Below, piece after piece: positions 1 to 9,308 of a DNA stretch of 59,277 bases. The position numbers were made by a program, and so were the translations under genes. Origin of the DNA: Streptomyces sp. NRRL WC-3605 (GTDB lineage Bacteria > Actinomycetota > Actinomycetes > Streptomycetales > Streptomycetaceae); NCBI RefSeq assembly GCF_001509795.1, contig NZ_LLZN01000070.1:1-59277 (forward strand). The letters run 5' to 3'. Position 1 is the first letter of the stretch. Each line of letters starts with the position of its first letter. A model generated the notes under the pieces. It was not told the origin of the DNA. It made no database searches and saw nothing but the letters and a program-made list of their open reading frames with translations.

Positions 1-63
1 CCCCCCCCCCCCACCCCCAGGCCCCCCTCGAACATCCGCGCGTCAAGAGATAGCCTCGCGCCC

Positions 64-948
64 ATGGCAAACGGGCAGTGGTACCCACCGGAGTGGCCGG
101 ACCGCATCCGCGCGCTCGCGGACGGAAGCCTCACCCCAGTGGCCCCCAGACGCGCCGCCACGGTGATGCTGCTCAAGGACCCGGACACGACACGGCAGCC
201 CCCCACCGGCCCGCTCGTCCACATGCTCCGCCGCCGCACCTCGATGGCCTTCGCCGGCGGCGCCTACGCCTACCCCGGCGGCGGCGTCGACCCCCGCGAC
301 GAGCACGAGATCCGCTGGGCTGGCCCCACGCGCGCGTGGTGGTCGTCCCGCCTGCGCGTCGAGGAGGCCACGGCCCAGGCGATCGTCTGCGCTGCCGTCC
401 GTGAGACGTACGAGGAGGCGGGCGTCCTCCTCGCCGGCCCCACCGAGGACACCGTCGTAGGCGACACCACGGGCGACGACTGGGAGGCGGACCGCGCCGC
501 CCTGGTCGCCCGCGACCTGTCGTTCGCCGAGTTCCTGGACCGCCGCGGCCTGGTCCTGCGATCCGACCTCCTCGGCGCCTGGACCCGCTGGATCACCCCG
601 GAGTTCGAGCCCCGCCGCTACGACACGTGGTTCTTCGTGGCCGCCCTCCCGGAGGGCCAGCGCACGCGCAACGCCTCCACGGAGGCCGACCGCACCGTCT
701 GGATCCGCCCCGCCGAGGCCGCCGCCGCGTACGACAGGGGCGAACTCCTGATGATGCCGCCCACCATCGCGACCCTCCGCCAGCTCATCCCGTATGGCAC
801 CGCCGCCGAGGCCCTGGCCGCCGCCCCCGACCGCGACCTCACCGCCGTCCTCGCGCAGGCGAGCCTCGTGAACGGCGAGATCGTGCTCGCCTGGCCCGGC
901 CACGACGAGTTCACCAAGCACATCCCGACCGGCGGAACCCCCGCATGA
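64..948 (+). CDS. NUDIX hydrolase (NUDT19-like)
   Basis: A 294-residue protein expected to hydrolyse a nucleoside-diphosphate-linked substrate in the cytoplasm. The NUDIX helix is visible at about residues 113-120 (R-E-T-Y-E-E-A-G). The glycine-rich start of the motif (Y-P-G-G-G-V-D) lies about 35 residues earlier, so the NUDIX box carries an insertion, as in the NUDT19/CoA-diphosphatase-like subgroup. The ATG at 64 is the first in-frame start. It is followed about 100 bp downstream by an MBL-fold hydrolase on the same strand, an arrangement I recall in other Streptomyces. The substrate cannot be read from sequence. Confidence 0.9.
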   Translation: MANGQWYPPEWPDRIRALADGSLTPVAPRRAATVMLLKDPDTTRQPPTGPLVHMLRRRTSMAFAGGAYAYPGGGVDPRDEHEIRWAGPTRAWWSSRLRVEEATAQAIVCAAVRETYEEAGVLLAGPTEDTVVGDTTGDDWEADRAALVARDLSFAEFLDRRGLVLRSDLLGAWTRWITPEFEPRRYDTWFFVAALPEGQRTRNASTEADRTVWIRPAEAAAAYDRGELLMMPPTIATLRQLIPYGTAAEALAAAPDRDLTAVLAQASLVNGEIVLAWPGHDEFTKHIPTGGTPA

Positions 949-1045
949 CCACCCCGGCCCCAGCCCCAGCCCTCACCACCACCACCGCCACCGCCACCGC
1001 CCAGCCGCTCGCGCCCACGCCTCGAGCCCCGGAAGGCCCCCTCGT

Positions 1046-1894
1046 ATGACGGACGCCGCATCCCTCCCCGGCCAGCCGCGAGCCGCGGTCGTCTCCGGCC
1101 CGGCCACCGCCCGCGCCGTCAACGTCCTGGCACCCAACGCGTCGCCGATGACCCTGGACGGCACCAACACCTGGATCGTCTCGGAGCCGGACTCCGACCT
1201 CGCCGTCGTCATCGACCCGGGCCCGCAGGACGAGGGTCACCTGCGCAACGTCGTCGCCACGGCCGAGCGGTCCGGCAAGCGCGTCGCCCTGACCCTGCTC
1301 ACGCACGGGCACCCGGACCACGCCGAGGGCGCCCTGCGGTTCGCCGAACTGACCGGCACACGCGTGCGTGCGCTCGACCCGGCGCTGCGGCTCGGGGACG
1401 AGGGGCTCGGCGCCGGAGACGTGGTCACGGTCGGCGGCCTGGAGCTGCGGGTGGTCCCGACGCCGGGCCACACCGCCGACTCCCTGTGCTTCCATCTGCC
1501 GGCCGACCGGGCCGTCCTCACGGGCGACACGATCCTGGGCCGGGGGACGACCGTCGTGGCACACCCCGACGGCCGCCTCGGCGACTACCTCGACTCCCTG
1601 CGCCGCCTGCGGTCCCTCACGGTCGACGACGGGGTGCACACCGTGCTGCCGGGCCACGGCCCGGTCCTGGAGGACGCCCAGGGCGCGGTCGAGTTCTACC
1701 TGGCCCACCGCGCCCACCGGCTGGCGCAGGTCGAGACGGCGGTGGAGGACGGACACCGCTCCCCGGCCGACGTGGTGGCCCATGTCTACGCAGACGTGGA
1801 CCGCTCACTGTGGCCGGCGGCGGAGCTCTCGGTCCGGGCGCAGCTGGACTACCTGGAAGAACACGGCATCATCGAACCGCGCACGACGCTCTGA
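1046..1894 (+). CDS. MBL-fold metallo-hydrolase
   Basis: A 282-residue metallo-beta-lactamase-fold hydrolase. The metal-binding signature H-x-H-x-D-H is at residues 87-92 (T-H-G-H-P-D-H). Later metal ligands are visible in T-P-G-H-T (about residue 145), L-T-G-D-T (about 163) and L-P-G-H-G (about 205). The C-terminal 70 residues look like the winged-helix extension of LACTB2-type proteins, whose known members act as endoribonucleases or thioester hydrolases. Probably co-transcribed with the NUDIX gene. The exact substrate is unknown. Confidence 0.9.
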   Translation: MTDAASLPGQPRAAVVSGPATARAVNVLAPNASPMTLDGTNTWIVSEPDSDLAVVIDPGPQDEGHLRNVVATAERSGKRVALTLLTHGHPDHAEGALRFAELTGTRVRALDPALRLGDEGLGAGDVVTVGGLELRVVPTPGHTADSLCFHLPADRAVLTGDTILGRGTTVVAHPDGRLGDYLDSLRRLRSLTVDDGVHTVLPGHGPVLEDAQGAVEFYLAHRAHRLAQVETAVEDGHRSPADVVAHVYADVDRSLWPAAELSVRAQLDYLEEHGIIEPRTTL

Positions 1895-2002
1895 ACCCAC
1901 CCGGCCGAACCACGAATCCACCGGAACCACCCCCGGCCGAACCGCCCTCCGCGCGAGCCGTCCCTCCACGCGAGCCGTCCCTCCGCCCGAACCGTCGGAG
2001 AC

Positions 2003-2470
2003 CTACGCCCCGCTCAGCTCCACCTGCACCTCGACCTCCACCGGCGCGTCCAGCGGCAGCACCGCCACACCCACCGCACTGCGCGCGTGCACGCCCTTGT
2101 CGCCCAGGACCTCGGCGAACAGCTCGCTCGCGCCGTTGATGACGCCAGGCTGCCCGGTGAAGTCAGACGCGGAGGCCACGAAGCCCACGACCTTCACGAC
2201 ACGCGCGACACGGTCCAGGTCGCCCGCGACCGACTTCACGGCGGCCAGGGCGTTCAGGGCACAGACGCGCGCGAGGTCCTTGGCCTCCTCGGCGGTGACC
2301 TCGGCGCCCACTTTGCCGGTCACCGGAAGCTTTCCGTCCACCATCGGCAGCTGACCGGCGGTGTAGACGTACACGCCCGACTGCACGGCAGGCTGGTACG
2401 CGGCCAGCGGAGGCACGACCTCCGGCAGCGTCAGCCCCAGCTCGGCCAGCTTCTCCTCGACGGCGCTCAC
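2003..2470 (-). CDS. RidA family protein (155 aa)
   Basis: RidA/YjgF/UK114-type protein. Family members deaminate reactive enamine/imine intermediates. The sequence S-G-V-Y-V-Y-T-A-G-Q-L-P near residue 33 and the C-terminal half P-L-D-A-P-V-E-V-E-V-Q-V-E are typical of the fold. The open frame runs further upstream, but the GTG at 2470 is preferred. It gives the family length and its GTGA overlaps the stop codon of the DUF4177 gene, implying translational coupling. Convergent with the MBL hydrolase gene. Confidence 0.88.
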   Translation of the reverse strand: MSAVEEKLAELGLTLPEVVPPLAAYQPAVQSGVYVYTAGQLPMVDGKLPVTGKVGAEVTAEEAKDLARVCALNALAAVKSVAGDLDRVARVVKVVGFVASASDFTGQPGVINGASELFAEVLGDKGVHARSAVGVAVLPLDAPVEVEVQVELSGA

Positions 2471-2628
2471 GCCTGCTTCTCCCGCTTCAGGTAGGCGACG
2501 AGCTGCTCGGGGTTGTTCGGCCCGGGCACGACCTGGACGAGCTCCCAGCCGTCCTCGCCCCAGGTGTCCAGAATCTGCTTCGTGGCGTGGACGAGCAGCG
2601 GCACGGTTGCGTATTCCCACTTGGTCAT
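2467..2628 (-). CDS. DUF4177 family small protein (53 aa)
   Basis: A 53-residue protein beginning M-T-K-W-E-Y-A-T-V-P and containing G-E-D-G-W-E-L-V-Q-V, the pattern of DUF4177 proteins (start with W-E-Y, middle G-W-E-L). It ends inside the start codon of the downstream RidA gene (4-bp GTGA overlap), so the two are an operon. Divergent from the first ArsA-like ATPase with about 105 bp between them. Function unknown. Confidence 0.8.
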   Translation of the reverse strand: MTKWEYATVPLLVHATKQILDTWGEDGWELVQVVPGPNNPEQLVAYLKREKQA

Positions 2629-2733
2629 GTGGCCGACTTTATCCGCTGCCCCGGGCGACTCCGACGGCCGACCGCGTCACGTTGTCCACAGGCTGTCGCG
2701 TAGTCGGCGCACCGACTGGTTAGGCTCGAAGAC

Positions 2734-3714
2734 GTGAGCAGGCTCCAGGTCGTCAGCGGTAAGGGCGGGACCGGAAAGACCACGGTCGCCGCCGCACTCG
2801 CGCTCGCCCTCGCGACGGAGGGGAAGCGCGCGCTCCTCGTCGAGGTCGAGGGCAGGCAGGGCATCGCACAGCTCTTCGAGACACAGGCGCTGCCCTACGA
2901 GGAGCGGAAGATCGCCGTCGCGCCCGGGGGCGGGGAGGTGTACGCCCTCGCCATCGACCCCGAACTGGCCCTTCTGGACTACCTCCAGATGTTCTACAAG
3001 ATGGGCGGCGCCGGCCGGGCCTTGAAGAAGCTCGGCGCCATCGACTTCGCCACCACCATCGCCCCGGGCCTGCGGGACGTCCTCCTGACCGGCAAGGCCT
3101 GCGAGGCCGTCCGCCGCAAGGACAAGGCGGGCCGCTTCGTCTACGACTACGTGGTCATGGACGCGCCGCCCACCGGGCGCATCACCCGCTTCCTGAATGT
3201 CAACGACGAGGTGGCGGGCCTCGCCCGCATAGGGCCGATACACAATCAGGCGCAGGCGGTGATGCGGGTGCTGAAGTCGCCGGAGACGGCGGTGCACCTG
3301 GTGACGCTGCTGGAGGAGATGCCCGTCCAGGAGACCGCGGACGGCATCGCCGAGCTGCGGGCGGCACGCCTGCCGGTGGGCCGGGTCATCGTGAACATGA
3401 TGCGACCCGAGGTGTTGGACGCGGCCGATCTGGAACTCGTCCGCGGTGTCCCGCGCGCCGCCGTGGCCAAGTCGCTGTCGGCGGCGGGGCTGGGCGGGGC
3501 ACGCCGGGGCGGGCTGGCCGAGCGTCTGGTCGATCCGCTGCTGGGGCAGGCCGAGGAGTACGCCGAGCGGCATGCCCTGGAGCGCGAGCAGCGCGCGGTC
3601 CTGGCCGACCTTGGCCTGCCGGTGCACGAACTGCCCCTGCTGGCCGAGGGCATGGATCTGGCGGGCCTGTACGCCCTCGCGCGCGAGCTGCGGGAACAGG
3701 ACCTGTCATGGTGA
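2734..3714 (+). CDS. ArsA-family ATPase, first of a pair
   Basis: A 326-residue P-loop ATPase of the ArsA/GET3/MinD superfamily starting at GTG 2734. The deviant Walker A (G-K-G-G-T-G-K-T-T) is at residues 8-16, and D-A-P-P-T-G-R (about residue 145) is the switch/Walker B region typical of the family. No arsenical pump partner is nearby. The pair with the next gene lies next to wblA, as I recall for SCO3577/SCO3578. Role likely regulatory or in membrane-protein handling. Unproven. Confidence 0.88.
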   Translation: MSRLQVVSGKGGTGKTTVAAALALALATEGKRALLVEVEGRQGIAQLFETQALPYEERKIAVAPGGGEVYALAIDPELALLDYLQMFYKMGGAGRALKKLGAIDFATTIAPGLRDVLLTGKACEAVRRKDKAGRFVYDYVVMDAPPTGRITRFLNVNDEVAGLARIGPIHNQAQAVMRVLKSPETAVHLVTLLEEMPVQETADGIAELRAARLPVGRVIVNMMRPEVLDAADLELVRGVPRAAVAKSLSAAGLGGARRGGLAERLVDPLLGQAEEYAERHALEREQRAVLADLGLPVHELPLLAEGMDLAGLYALARELREQDLSW

Positions 3715-3772
3715 CCCACCACGCATCGGAAGCTGGACCACGGGCGTCGGCCCCGGAAGCAGAGGGGAACTC

Positions 3773-5284
3773 ATGAGCGGCCCGAAGCAAAAGCCGGAGC
3801 AGAAGCCGGAGCCGCATCAGAACCCGGAGCCGAAGCAGACGGACAAAATGAACCCGGAGCCGCAGCAGAGGCCGAAGCCGAAGCAGACGCACAAAACGAA
3901 CCCGGAGGGCCAGGGCCAGGACCCCCTCCGCCGCCCCCACCACCTCTCAGCGTCCCGCGTGCTCGACCTCGACCCCCTGCTCGACGACCCGGCGACCCGG
4001 ATCGTGGTGTGCTGCGGCTCGGGCGGCGTCGGAAAGACAACAACGGCGGCGGCCCTGGGCCTGCGCGCCGCGGAGCGAGGCCGGAAGGTGGTCGTACTGA
4101 CCATCGACCCGGCCCGCCGGCTCGCCCAGTCCATGGGCATCGACTCGCTGGACAACACCCCGCGCCGGGTGAAGGGCGTCGAGGGCGACGGCGAGCTGCA
4201 CGCGATGATGCTCGACATGAAGCGCACCTTCGACGAGATCGTCGAGGCGCACGCGGACCCGGAGCGCGCGGCCGCCATCCTGGGCAACCCCTTCTACCAG
4301 TCGCTCTCGGCGGGCTTCGCGGGCACGCAGGAGTACATGGCGATGGAGAAGCTGGGCCAGCTGCGGTCCAAGGACGAGTGGGACCTCATCGTCGTGGACA
4401 CCCCGCCGTCCCGCTCGGCGCTGGACTTCCTGGACGCTCCCAAGCGGCTCGGCTCGTTCTTGGACGGCAAGCTGATCCGCGTCCTCCTCGCCCCGGCGAA
4501 GGTCGGCGGGCGCGCCGGCATGAAGTTCCTGAACGTCGGCATGTCGATGATGACCGGCGCCCTCGGCAAGCTCCTCGGCGGACCGCTGCTGAAGGACGTG
4601 CAGACGTTCGTGGCCGCGATGGACTCGATGTTCGGCGGCTTCCGCACGCGCGCGGACGCCACGTACAAGCTGCTCCAGGCGCCCGGTACGGCGTTCCTGG
4701 TGGTGGCGGCGCCGGAGCGGGACGCGCTGCGGGAGGCCGCGTACTTCGTGGAGCGGCTGGCCGCCGAGGACATGCCGCTCGCCGGGCTGGTGCTCAACCG
4801 GGTCCACGGCAGCGGCGCCGACCGTCTGTCGGCCGAGCGGGCGCTCGCCGCCGCGGAAAATCTTGAAGAGCCCCGCATTGTGGATCAGGAGGCCGGGAAA
4901 GCTGCTCTTCGTAACTCCCCCGACACGTACGACAGTTCAGACACGGCCGCTCCCGAGGCACCAGCTCCCGACGCAGGCTCCCCCGCCGCCACGGACATGG
5001 AGCGCATCGCGGCCCCTGACGAGCCCGAGACCGGCGCTCCGCATGTGGAGCGGACCGTCGACCAACTCACGGCAGGCCTGCTGAGGCTGCACGCCGAACG
5101 TATGCAACTGCTCTCCCGCGAGCAGCGCACACGCGATCGTTTCGCCGCGCTGCACCCCGAGGTGGCGGTGGCCGAAGTGGCCGCGCTCCCCGGTGACGTG
5201 CACGACCTGGCCGGGCTGCGGGACATCGGGAACCGGCTCGCGGCCAACCGGCCGGAGCTTCCGGACCCCGAACCACCCGCCTGA
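3773..5284 (+). CDS. ArsA-family ATPase, second of a pair, with Lys/Pro/Gln-rich N-terminus
   Basis: A 503-residue ArsA-like ATPase. The open frame extends upstream into the preceding gene, but the ATG at 3773 gives the sensible start. Residues 1-50 are a low-complexity tail of K-Q-K-P-E-type repeats, followed by Walker A G-S-G-G-V-G-K-T-T at about residue 82 and D-T-P-P-S-R-S at about 208. The C-terminal 130 residues are acidic and alanine-rich. The coding region starts 58 bp after the first ATPase, so the two are probably one operon and may form a heterodimer (inference). Confidence 0.87.
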   Translation: MSGPKQKPEQKPEPHQNPEPKQTDKMNPEPQQRPKPKQTHKTNPEGQGQDPLRRPHHLSASRVLDLDPLLDDPATRIVVCCGSGGVGKTTTAAALGLRAAERGRKVVVLTIDPARRLAQSMGIDSLDNTPRRVKGVEGDGELHAMMLDMKRTFDEIVEAHADPERAAAILGNPFYQSLSAGFAGTQEYMAMEKLGQLRSKDEWDLIVVDTPPSRSALDFLDAPKRLGSFLDGKLIRVLLAPAKVGGRAGMKFLNVGMSMMTGALGKLLGGPLLKDVQTFVAAMDSMFGGFRTRADATYKLLQAPGTAFLVVAAPERDALREAAYFVERLAAEDMPLAGLVLNRVHGSGADRLSAERALAAAENLEEPRIVDQEAGKAALRNSPDTYDSSDTAAPEAPAPDAGSPAATDMERIAAPDEPETGAPHVERTVDQLTAGLLRLHAERMQLLSREQRTRDRFAALHPEVAVAEVAALPGDVHDLAGLRDIGNRLAANRPELPDPEPPA

Positions 5285-5409
5285 GAACGCCTGACAGGAG
5301 CTGCCCACCGAGCTGCCCACCCAGGAACCACTCGCAGGAACACCCGCCCAGGCGCCCGAGGCCTGACGGCCGCCCCTTGCGGGCGCGCCTGGGCACCGTA
5401 CGGCCCGCT

Positions 5410-5434
5410 GGGCCCCGTCCCTGTATCGGGGCCC
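5410..5434. terminator. Hairpin between convergent ATPase and wblA genes
   Basis: An 8-bp perfect inverted repeat (GGGCCCCG / CGGGGCCC, 9-nt loop) lies between two convergent genes. It could terminate both transcripts. There is no U tract, which is common in Streptomyces. Confidence 0.5.
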
Positions 5435-5468
5435 GGTGACCGGCCGCGTCCCAGCCGACGGCCGCCTC

Positions 5469-5807
5469 TCAGCCGACGGCCGCGTAGTCCTCGTACACCT
5501 CGTCGTCGTCGAGGGGCAGCAGTCCAGCTCCCCGCTCGTACTCCGTGCGCGCCGTCTCCAGAAGCCGGCGCCACGAGGTGACGGTGGGCCGCCGGCGCAG
5601 CAGTGCGCGACGCTCCCGCTCCGTCATGCCTCCCCACACGCCGAACTCGACGCGGTTGTCGAGCGCGTCCGCCAGGCACTCCGTGCGCACCGGGCATCCG
5701 GTGCACACCGCCTTGGCCCTGTTCTGCGCTGCTCCCTGAACGAACAGTTCATCCGGATCGGTAGTGCGGCAGGCCGCCTGCGCACTCCAGTCGACTACCC
5801 AGCCCAT
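5469..5807 (-). CDS. wblA: WhiB-family regulator WblA (112 aa)
   Basis: An iron-sulfur-binding transcription factor of the WhiB family. Four cysteines are arranged as C (A-A-C-R-T-T), then C-T-G-C and a final C (R-T-E-C). They are followed by the G-V-W-G-G turn and the basic stretch R-E-R-R-A-L-L-R-R-R. The ATG at 5807 gives 112 residues. WblA is known to control the switch to sporulation and to repress antibiotic production in Streptomyces. Sequence and neighbours (ArsA pair on one side, penicillin-binding protein on the other) match the S. coelicolor wblA locus as I recall it. The stop region carries a short direct repeat (CAGCCGACGGCCGC twice). Confidence 0.95.
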   Translation of the reverse strand: MGWVVDWSAQAACRTTDPDELFVQGAAQNRAKAVCTGCPVRTECLADALDNRVEFGVWGGMTERERRALLRRRPTVTSWRRLLETARTEYERGAGLLPLDDDEVYEDYAAVG

Positions 5808-6286
5808 ACCGGCGCCGTCCTCTCCCGAATCGAGGCTCCCCCACGGCGGCAGCGGCATATTCACCGCCGCCAGTTGAGGACGTTACGGAAGGTGGGCACA
5901 GCGCAACACCCCCAGCGGGCCCAATCTTGAATGGTCCGAACGGACTATGGGTAAGCGGCAGATCACCCGGGGGAGTGAGCTGGCGACATGCGCGACCTTC
6001 CCGGCAAACCGGGACAGTTACCTTGCGCCACAACGGACGCCGCATGACACACGAGGCGGATTCGGACACGCCCCCACCAGAAAAGTGGGAAACTCCGGAA
6101 CGATTCGGGGTCGCCGGACGTATTGATACGTGGCCGCACCGCTGTGACAGTTGAGAGCAGCTTAGGCCAAGGCCTGTGCGCCTGTCCGGCGAATCGGAAG
6201 GCACCGTGGCCCGCGTCACCCCGCCATGCCATGACCTGGCACGGTCGGCCCTCGGTTCGCTCATGTCTACGGTTTAGGCTTCCCCC
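5808..6286. promoter_or_regulatory. Long divergent intergenic region wblA / penicillin-binding protein
   Basis: About 480 bp with no credible gene. It must hold the promoters and control sites of wblA (leftward) and the penicillin-binding protein gene (rightward). GC content drops relative to the flanking genes. I could not assign a specific operator. The length fits a heavily regulated developmental gene. Confidence 0.5.
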
Positions 6287-8578
6287 ATGCCAAAGAAGCG
6301 CTCGGGCGGTGGTCTGTCGCCAACGCAGCAGGCCGCGAAGTTCCTCGGTGTCAGTGTGCTCGCCGGAGCCGTGCTGGCGGGCATCGCGTTGCCCGCCGTC
6401 GGCGCGCTGGGGCTCGCGGCGAAGGGGTCGGTCGAAAGCTTCGACGAACTCCCGGCCAACCTGAAGACGCCGCCGCTGAGCCAGCGGACCACGATCCTCG
6501 ACGCCGACGGCGGCATGATCGCCTCGGTCTACTCGCGCGACCGTACGGTGCTGGAGCTCAAGGACATCTCGCCGTACATGCAGAAGGCGATCGTCGCGAT
6601 CGAGGACGCCCGCTTCTACCAGCACGGCGCGGTCGACCTCAAGGGCATCCTGCGCGCCCTCAACAAGAACGCGCAGAGCGGCGGCGTCTCCGAGGGCGCC
6701 TCGACGCTCACCCAGCAGTACGTGAAGAACGTCTTCGTGGAGGAGGCCGGCGACGACCCGACCAAGGTCGCGCAGGCCACCCAGCAGACCCTCGGCCGCA
6801 AGATCAAGGAGCTGAAGTACGCGATCCAGGTCGAGGAGGAGCTCGGCAAGAAGAAGATCCTCGAGAACTACCTGAACATCACGTTCTTCGGCCAGCAGGC
6901 GTACGGCGTCGAGGCCGCCGCCCAGCGCTACTTCTCCAAGTCCGCCAAGGACCTCGAACTCCAGGACGCGGCGCTGCTCGCCGGCATCGTGCAGTCGCCC
7001 AGCCGGTACGACCCGATCAACGACGAGGCCGAGGCCACCAAGCGCCGCAACGTCGTCCTGCAGCGCATGGCCGACCTCGGTGACGTCTCCCAGGAGCAGG
7101 CCGACGCGGCCAAGAAGGCCCCGCTGGGCCTGAAGGTGCGCCGGCCGGAGAACGGCTGCATCACCGCCGTCAAGGGCGCCAGTTTCTTCTGCGAGTACGT
7201 CAAGCACGTCTTCCTCAACGACCCGGTCTTCGGCAAGAACCGCGAAGCGCGCGCCAAGATCTGGAACCGCGGCGGTCTGACGATCAAGACGACCATGGAC
7301 CCGAAGTCCCAGAAGTCGGTCCAGTCCTCGCTCAAGCAGCACGTCTACAAGTCGGACAAGGTCGCCGCGGCGGCCACGCTGGTCGAGCCCGGCACCGGCA
7401 AGATCCTCGGCATGGGCCAGTCGAAGCCGTACGGCTCCGGCAAGAACCAGACCGAGCTGAACTACTCGGTGGACGCGGCGTACGGCGGTTCCAACTTCGG
7501 CTTCCCGACCGGTTCGACGTTCAAGCCGTTCGTGGCCGCGGCCGCCCTGGAGGAGGGCCGCCCGCCGACGCAGGAGTACTCCTCGCCGTACCAGATGCAG
7601 TACCCGAGCCCGGTCCAGACGTGCGACGACAAGCCGTGGACCAACCTGCGCGGCGAGAAGCTGGAGAACGAGAGCGAGTCGGAGCACGGCCCGTACCGCC
7701 TGCGCAAGGCGATGGAGCTGTCGGTCAACACCTACTTCGTGCAGATGATCGCCGACATCGGGCTGTGCCCGGTGGTCGACATGACCGATCACCTCCAGGT
7801 CCGCCAGGGCAACGGCGACAAGCTCCCCGAGCGGCCCGCCATCGCGCTCGGCTCCGTCGGGCTCTCCCCGCTGACCATGGCGAGCGCGTACGCGGCCTTC
7901 GCCTCCCGCGGCATGTACTGCACGCCGGTCGCCATCGAGGCCATCACGCAGAAGGTCGGCGACCAGCAGAAGTCGCTTGAGGTGCCCAAGTCGACGTGCT
8001 CGCGGGCGATGTCCGAGAAGACCGCCGACACGGTCAACAGCCTGCTGCAGGGCGTGGTCGACTCCGGTACCGGCAAGGAGGCCGGTCTCACGTCCCGGCA
8101 GAGCGCCGGCAAGACCGGTACGACGGACGAGCGCCGCAACGCCTGGTTCGTGGGCTACACCCCGAACCTCTCGGGCGCGGTCTGGGTCGGCAGCGCCACC
8201 CAGAAGGTCAAGATGCGCGACATCTACATCGGCGGCCAGTACCACGACCTGGTCTACGGCGGCCGGGTCCCGGGCCCGATCTGGCGCGACGCGATGTCGG
8301 GCGCGCTGGAGGGCAAGCCGGCCGAGCAGTTCCACACCGTGCACATCCCGGACGAGGACGAGGACCGGGAACACGGCCGCGGGGACGACGACGATGACGA
8401 CGACCACGGGCGCGGCCACGACAACGGCAACGGTGACAACTTCATCGGCGGCCTGGTCGGCGGAGCCAACGACGGCGGCAACAGCAACGGCGGCCCCGAG
8501 CCGGACCCGACGATCTCCATCCCGGAGGGCTTCTGGCGCGGCCAGTCGAACGGGAACGGGACCGGAGGCCGCGGCTGA
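6287..8578 (+). CDS. Class A bifunctional penicillin-binding protein (763 aa)
   Basis: Builds and cross-links peptidoglycan outside the membrane. A single membrane anchor lies at about residues 15-45. The glycosyltransferase-51 domain shows catalytic E106 in E-D-A-R-F-Y and the Q-Q-Y motif in S-T-L-T-Q-Q-Y-V-K-N. The transpeptidase domain has all three motifs: S-T-F-K with nucleophile S410, S-V-N at 479-481 and K-T-G at 609-611. The last about 75 residues are Asp/Gly/Asn-rich and disordered. Start M-P-K-K-R. Divergent from wblA; corresponds in position to SCO3580 as I recall. Confidence 0.95.
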   Translation: MPKKRSGGGLSPTQQAAKFLGVSVLAGAVLAGIALPAVGALGLAAKGSVESFDELPANLKTPPLSQRTTILDADGGMIASVYSRDRTVLELKDISPYMQKAIVAIEDARFYQHGAVDLKGILRALNKNAQSGGVSEGASTLTQQYVKNVFVEEAGDDPTKVAQATQQTLGRKIKELKYAIQVEEELGKKKILENYLNITFFGQQAYGVEAAAQRYFSKSAKDLELQDAALLAGIVQSPSRYDPINDEAEATKRRNVVLQRMADLGDVSQEQADAAKKAPLGLKVRRPENGCITAVKGASFFCEYVKHVFLNDPVFGKNREARAKIWNRGGLTIKTTMDPKSQKSVQSSLKQHVYKSDKVAAAATLVEPGTGKILGMGQSKPYGSGKNQTELNYSVDAAYGGSNFGFPTGSTFKPFVAAAALEEGRPPTQEYSSPYQMQYPSPVQTCDDKPWTNLRGEKLENESESEHGPYRLRKAMELSVNTYFVQMIADIGLCPVVDMTDHLQVRQGNGDKLPERPAIALGSVGLSPLTMASAYAAFASRGMYCTPVAIEAITQKVGDQQKSLEVPKSTCSRAMSEKTADTVNSLLQGVVDSGTGKEAGLTSRQSAGKTGTTDERRNAWFVGYTPNLSGAVWVGSATQKVKMRDIYIGGQYHDLVYGGRVPGPIWRDAMSGALEGKPAEQFHTVHIPDEDEDREHGRGDDDDDDDHGRGHDNGNGDNFIGGLVGGANDGGNSNGGPEPDPTISIPEGFWRGQSNGNGTGGRG

Positions 8579-8600
8579 CACCCGGCGCGAGTGACGCACG

Positions 8601-8630
8601 AAGGGGCCCGGCACATGTGCCGGGCCCCTT
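8601..8630 (+). terminator. Perfect 30-bp palindrome after the penicillin-binding protein gene
   Basis: A perfect 15+15 bp palindrome (centre GGCACATGTGCC) lies 22 bp after the stop codon and between convergent genes, so it is a likely bidirectional terminator. Confidence 0.75.
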
Positions 8631-8702
8631 CGTCGTACCTGGTGTGCGGCGGCGCTCCCCCGCACCCCTTACCCGGACCCGCTATCCGGTGATGCGCACC
8701 CT

Positions 8703-9167
8703 TTATCCAGCGAGGAGCTTCTTCACCGCGGCGGCGACCCGGCCGCCCTCCGCCTGCCCCGCCACCTTCGGGTTCACGATCTTCATGACGGCACCCATGG
8801 CCCGCGGGCCCTCGGCACCGGCGGCCTTGGCCTCCTCGACGGCCTGCGCCACGATCTGGTTCAGCTCGTCGTCGCTCAGCTGCTTCGGCAGGTAGGTGGC
8901 GAGGACCTCGCCCTCCGCCTTCTCCCGCTCGGCCTGCTCGGCACGCCCACCCTGCGCGAACGCCTCGGCGGCCTCACGGCGCTTCTTCGCCTCGCGGGTG
9001 ATCACCTTCTGCACCTCGTCGTCGGAGAGCTCGCGCTTCGTCTTGCCCGCGACCTCCTCCTTGGTGATCGCGGCGAGCGTCAGCCGGAGCGTCGAGGAGC
9101 GGAGCTCGTCGCGCTCCTTGATCGCGGCGTTGAGGTCTTCCTGCAGCTTCGACTTGAGCGTGGTCAT
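8703..9167 (-). CDS. GatB/YqeY domain-containing protein (154 aa)
   Basis: A small, highly charged helical protein whose sequence matches the GatB/YqeY family: start M-T-T-L-K-S-K-L-Q-E-D-L, middle S-D-D-E-V-Q-K-V-I, then Y-L-P-K-Q-L-S-D-D-E-L and G-A-V-M-K. Family members resemble the tRNA-binding tail of GatB and are thought to bind tRNA, but no reaction is assigned. The ATG at 9167 was chosen because upstream in-frame sequence is non-conserved. Divergent from the metallophosphoesterase. Confidence 0.9.
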   Translation of the reverse strand: MTTLKSKLQEDLNAAIKERDELRSSTLRLTLAAITKEEVAGKTKRELSDDEVQKVITREAKKRREAAEAFAQGGRAEQAEREKAEGEVLATYLPKQLSDDELNQIVAQAVEEAKAAGAEGPRAMGAVMKIVNPKVAGQAEGGRVAAAVKKLLAG

Positions 9168-9308
9168 GTGTCCGATTGTCGCAGGTGCGGGGACCGGAAC
9201 GCCCCTTGATTTCAAGGGAGCTGCGCCAGAAGGCCGTACCGGGGGCGGGTGCGGCCGGTCAGGGACCGCAGGGCGCGGGACACTTCCGCCGTCTGACACG
9301 ATGGTCGT

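Noticed and set aside
1..63. Possible regulatory motif in the C-rich start of the window
   Set aside because: Low-complexity C tract at the window edge with no structure that can be judged.
5452..5484. Short direct repeat at the 3' end of wblA as a control element
   Set aside because: A 14-bp duplication spanning the last codons; no structure or position suggesting function.
5963..8665. 900-residue leftward open frame opposite the penicillin-binding protein
   Set aside because: Arg/Leu/Asp/Val-biased translation without domains, typical antisense frame in high-GC DNA; the rightward gene has all catalytic motifs.
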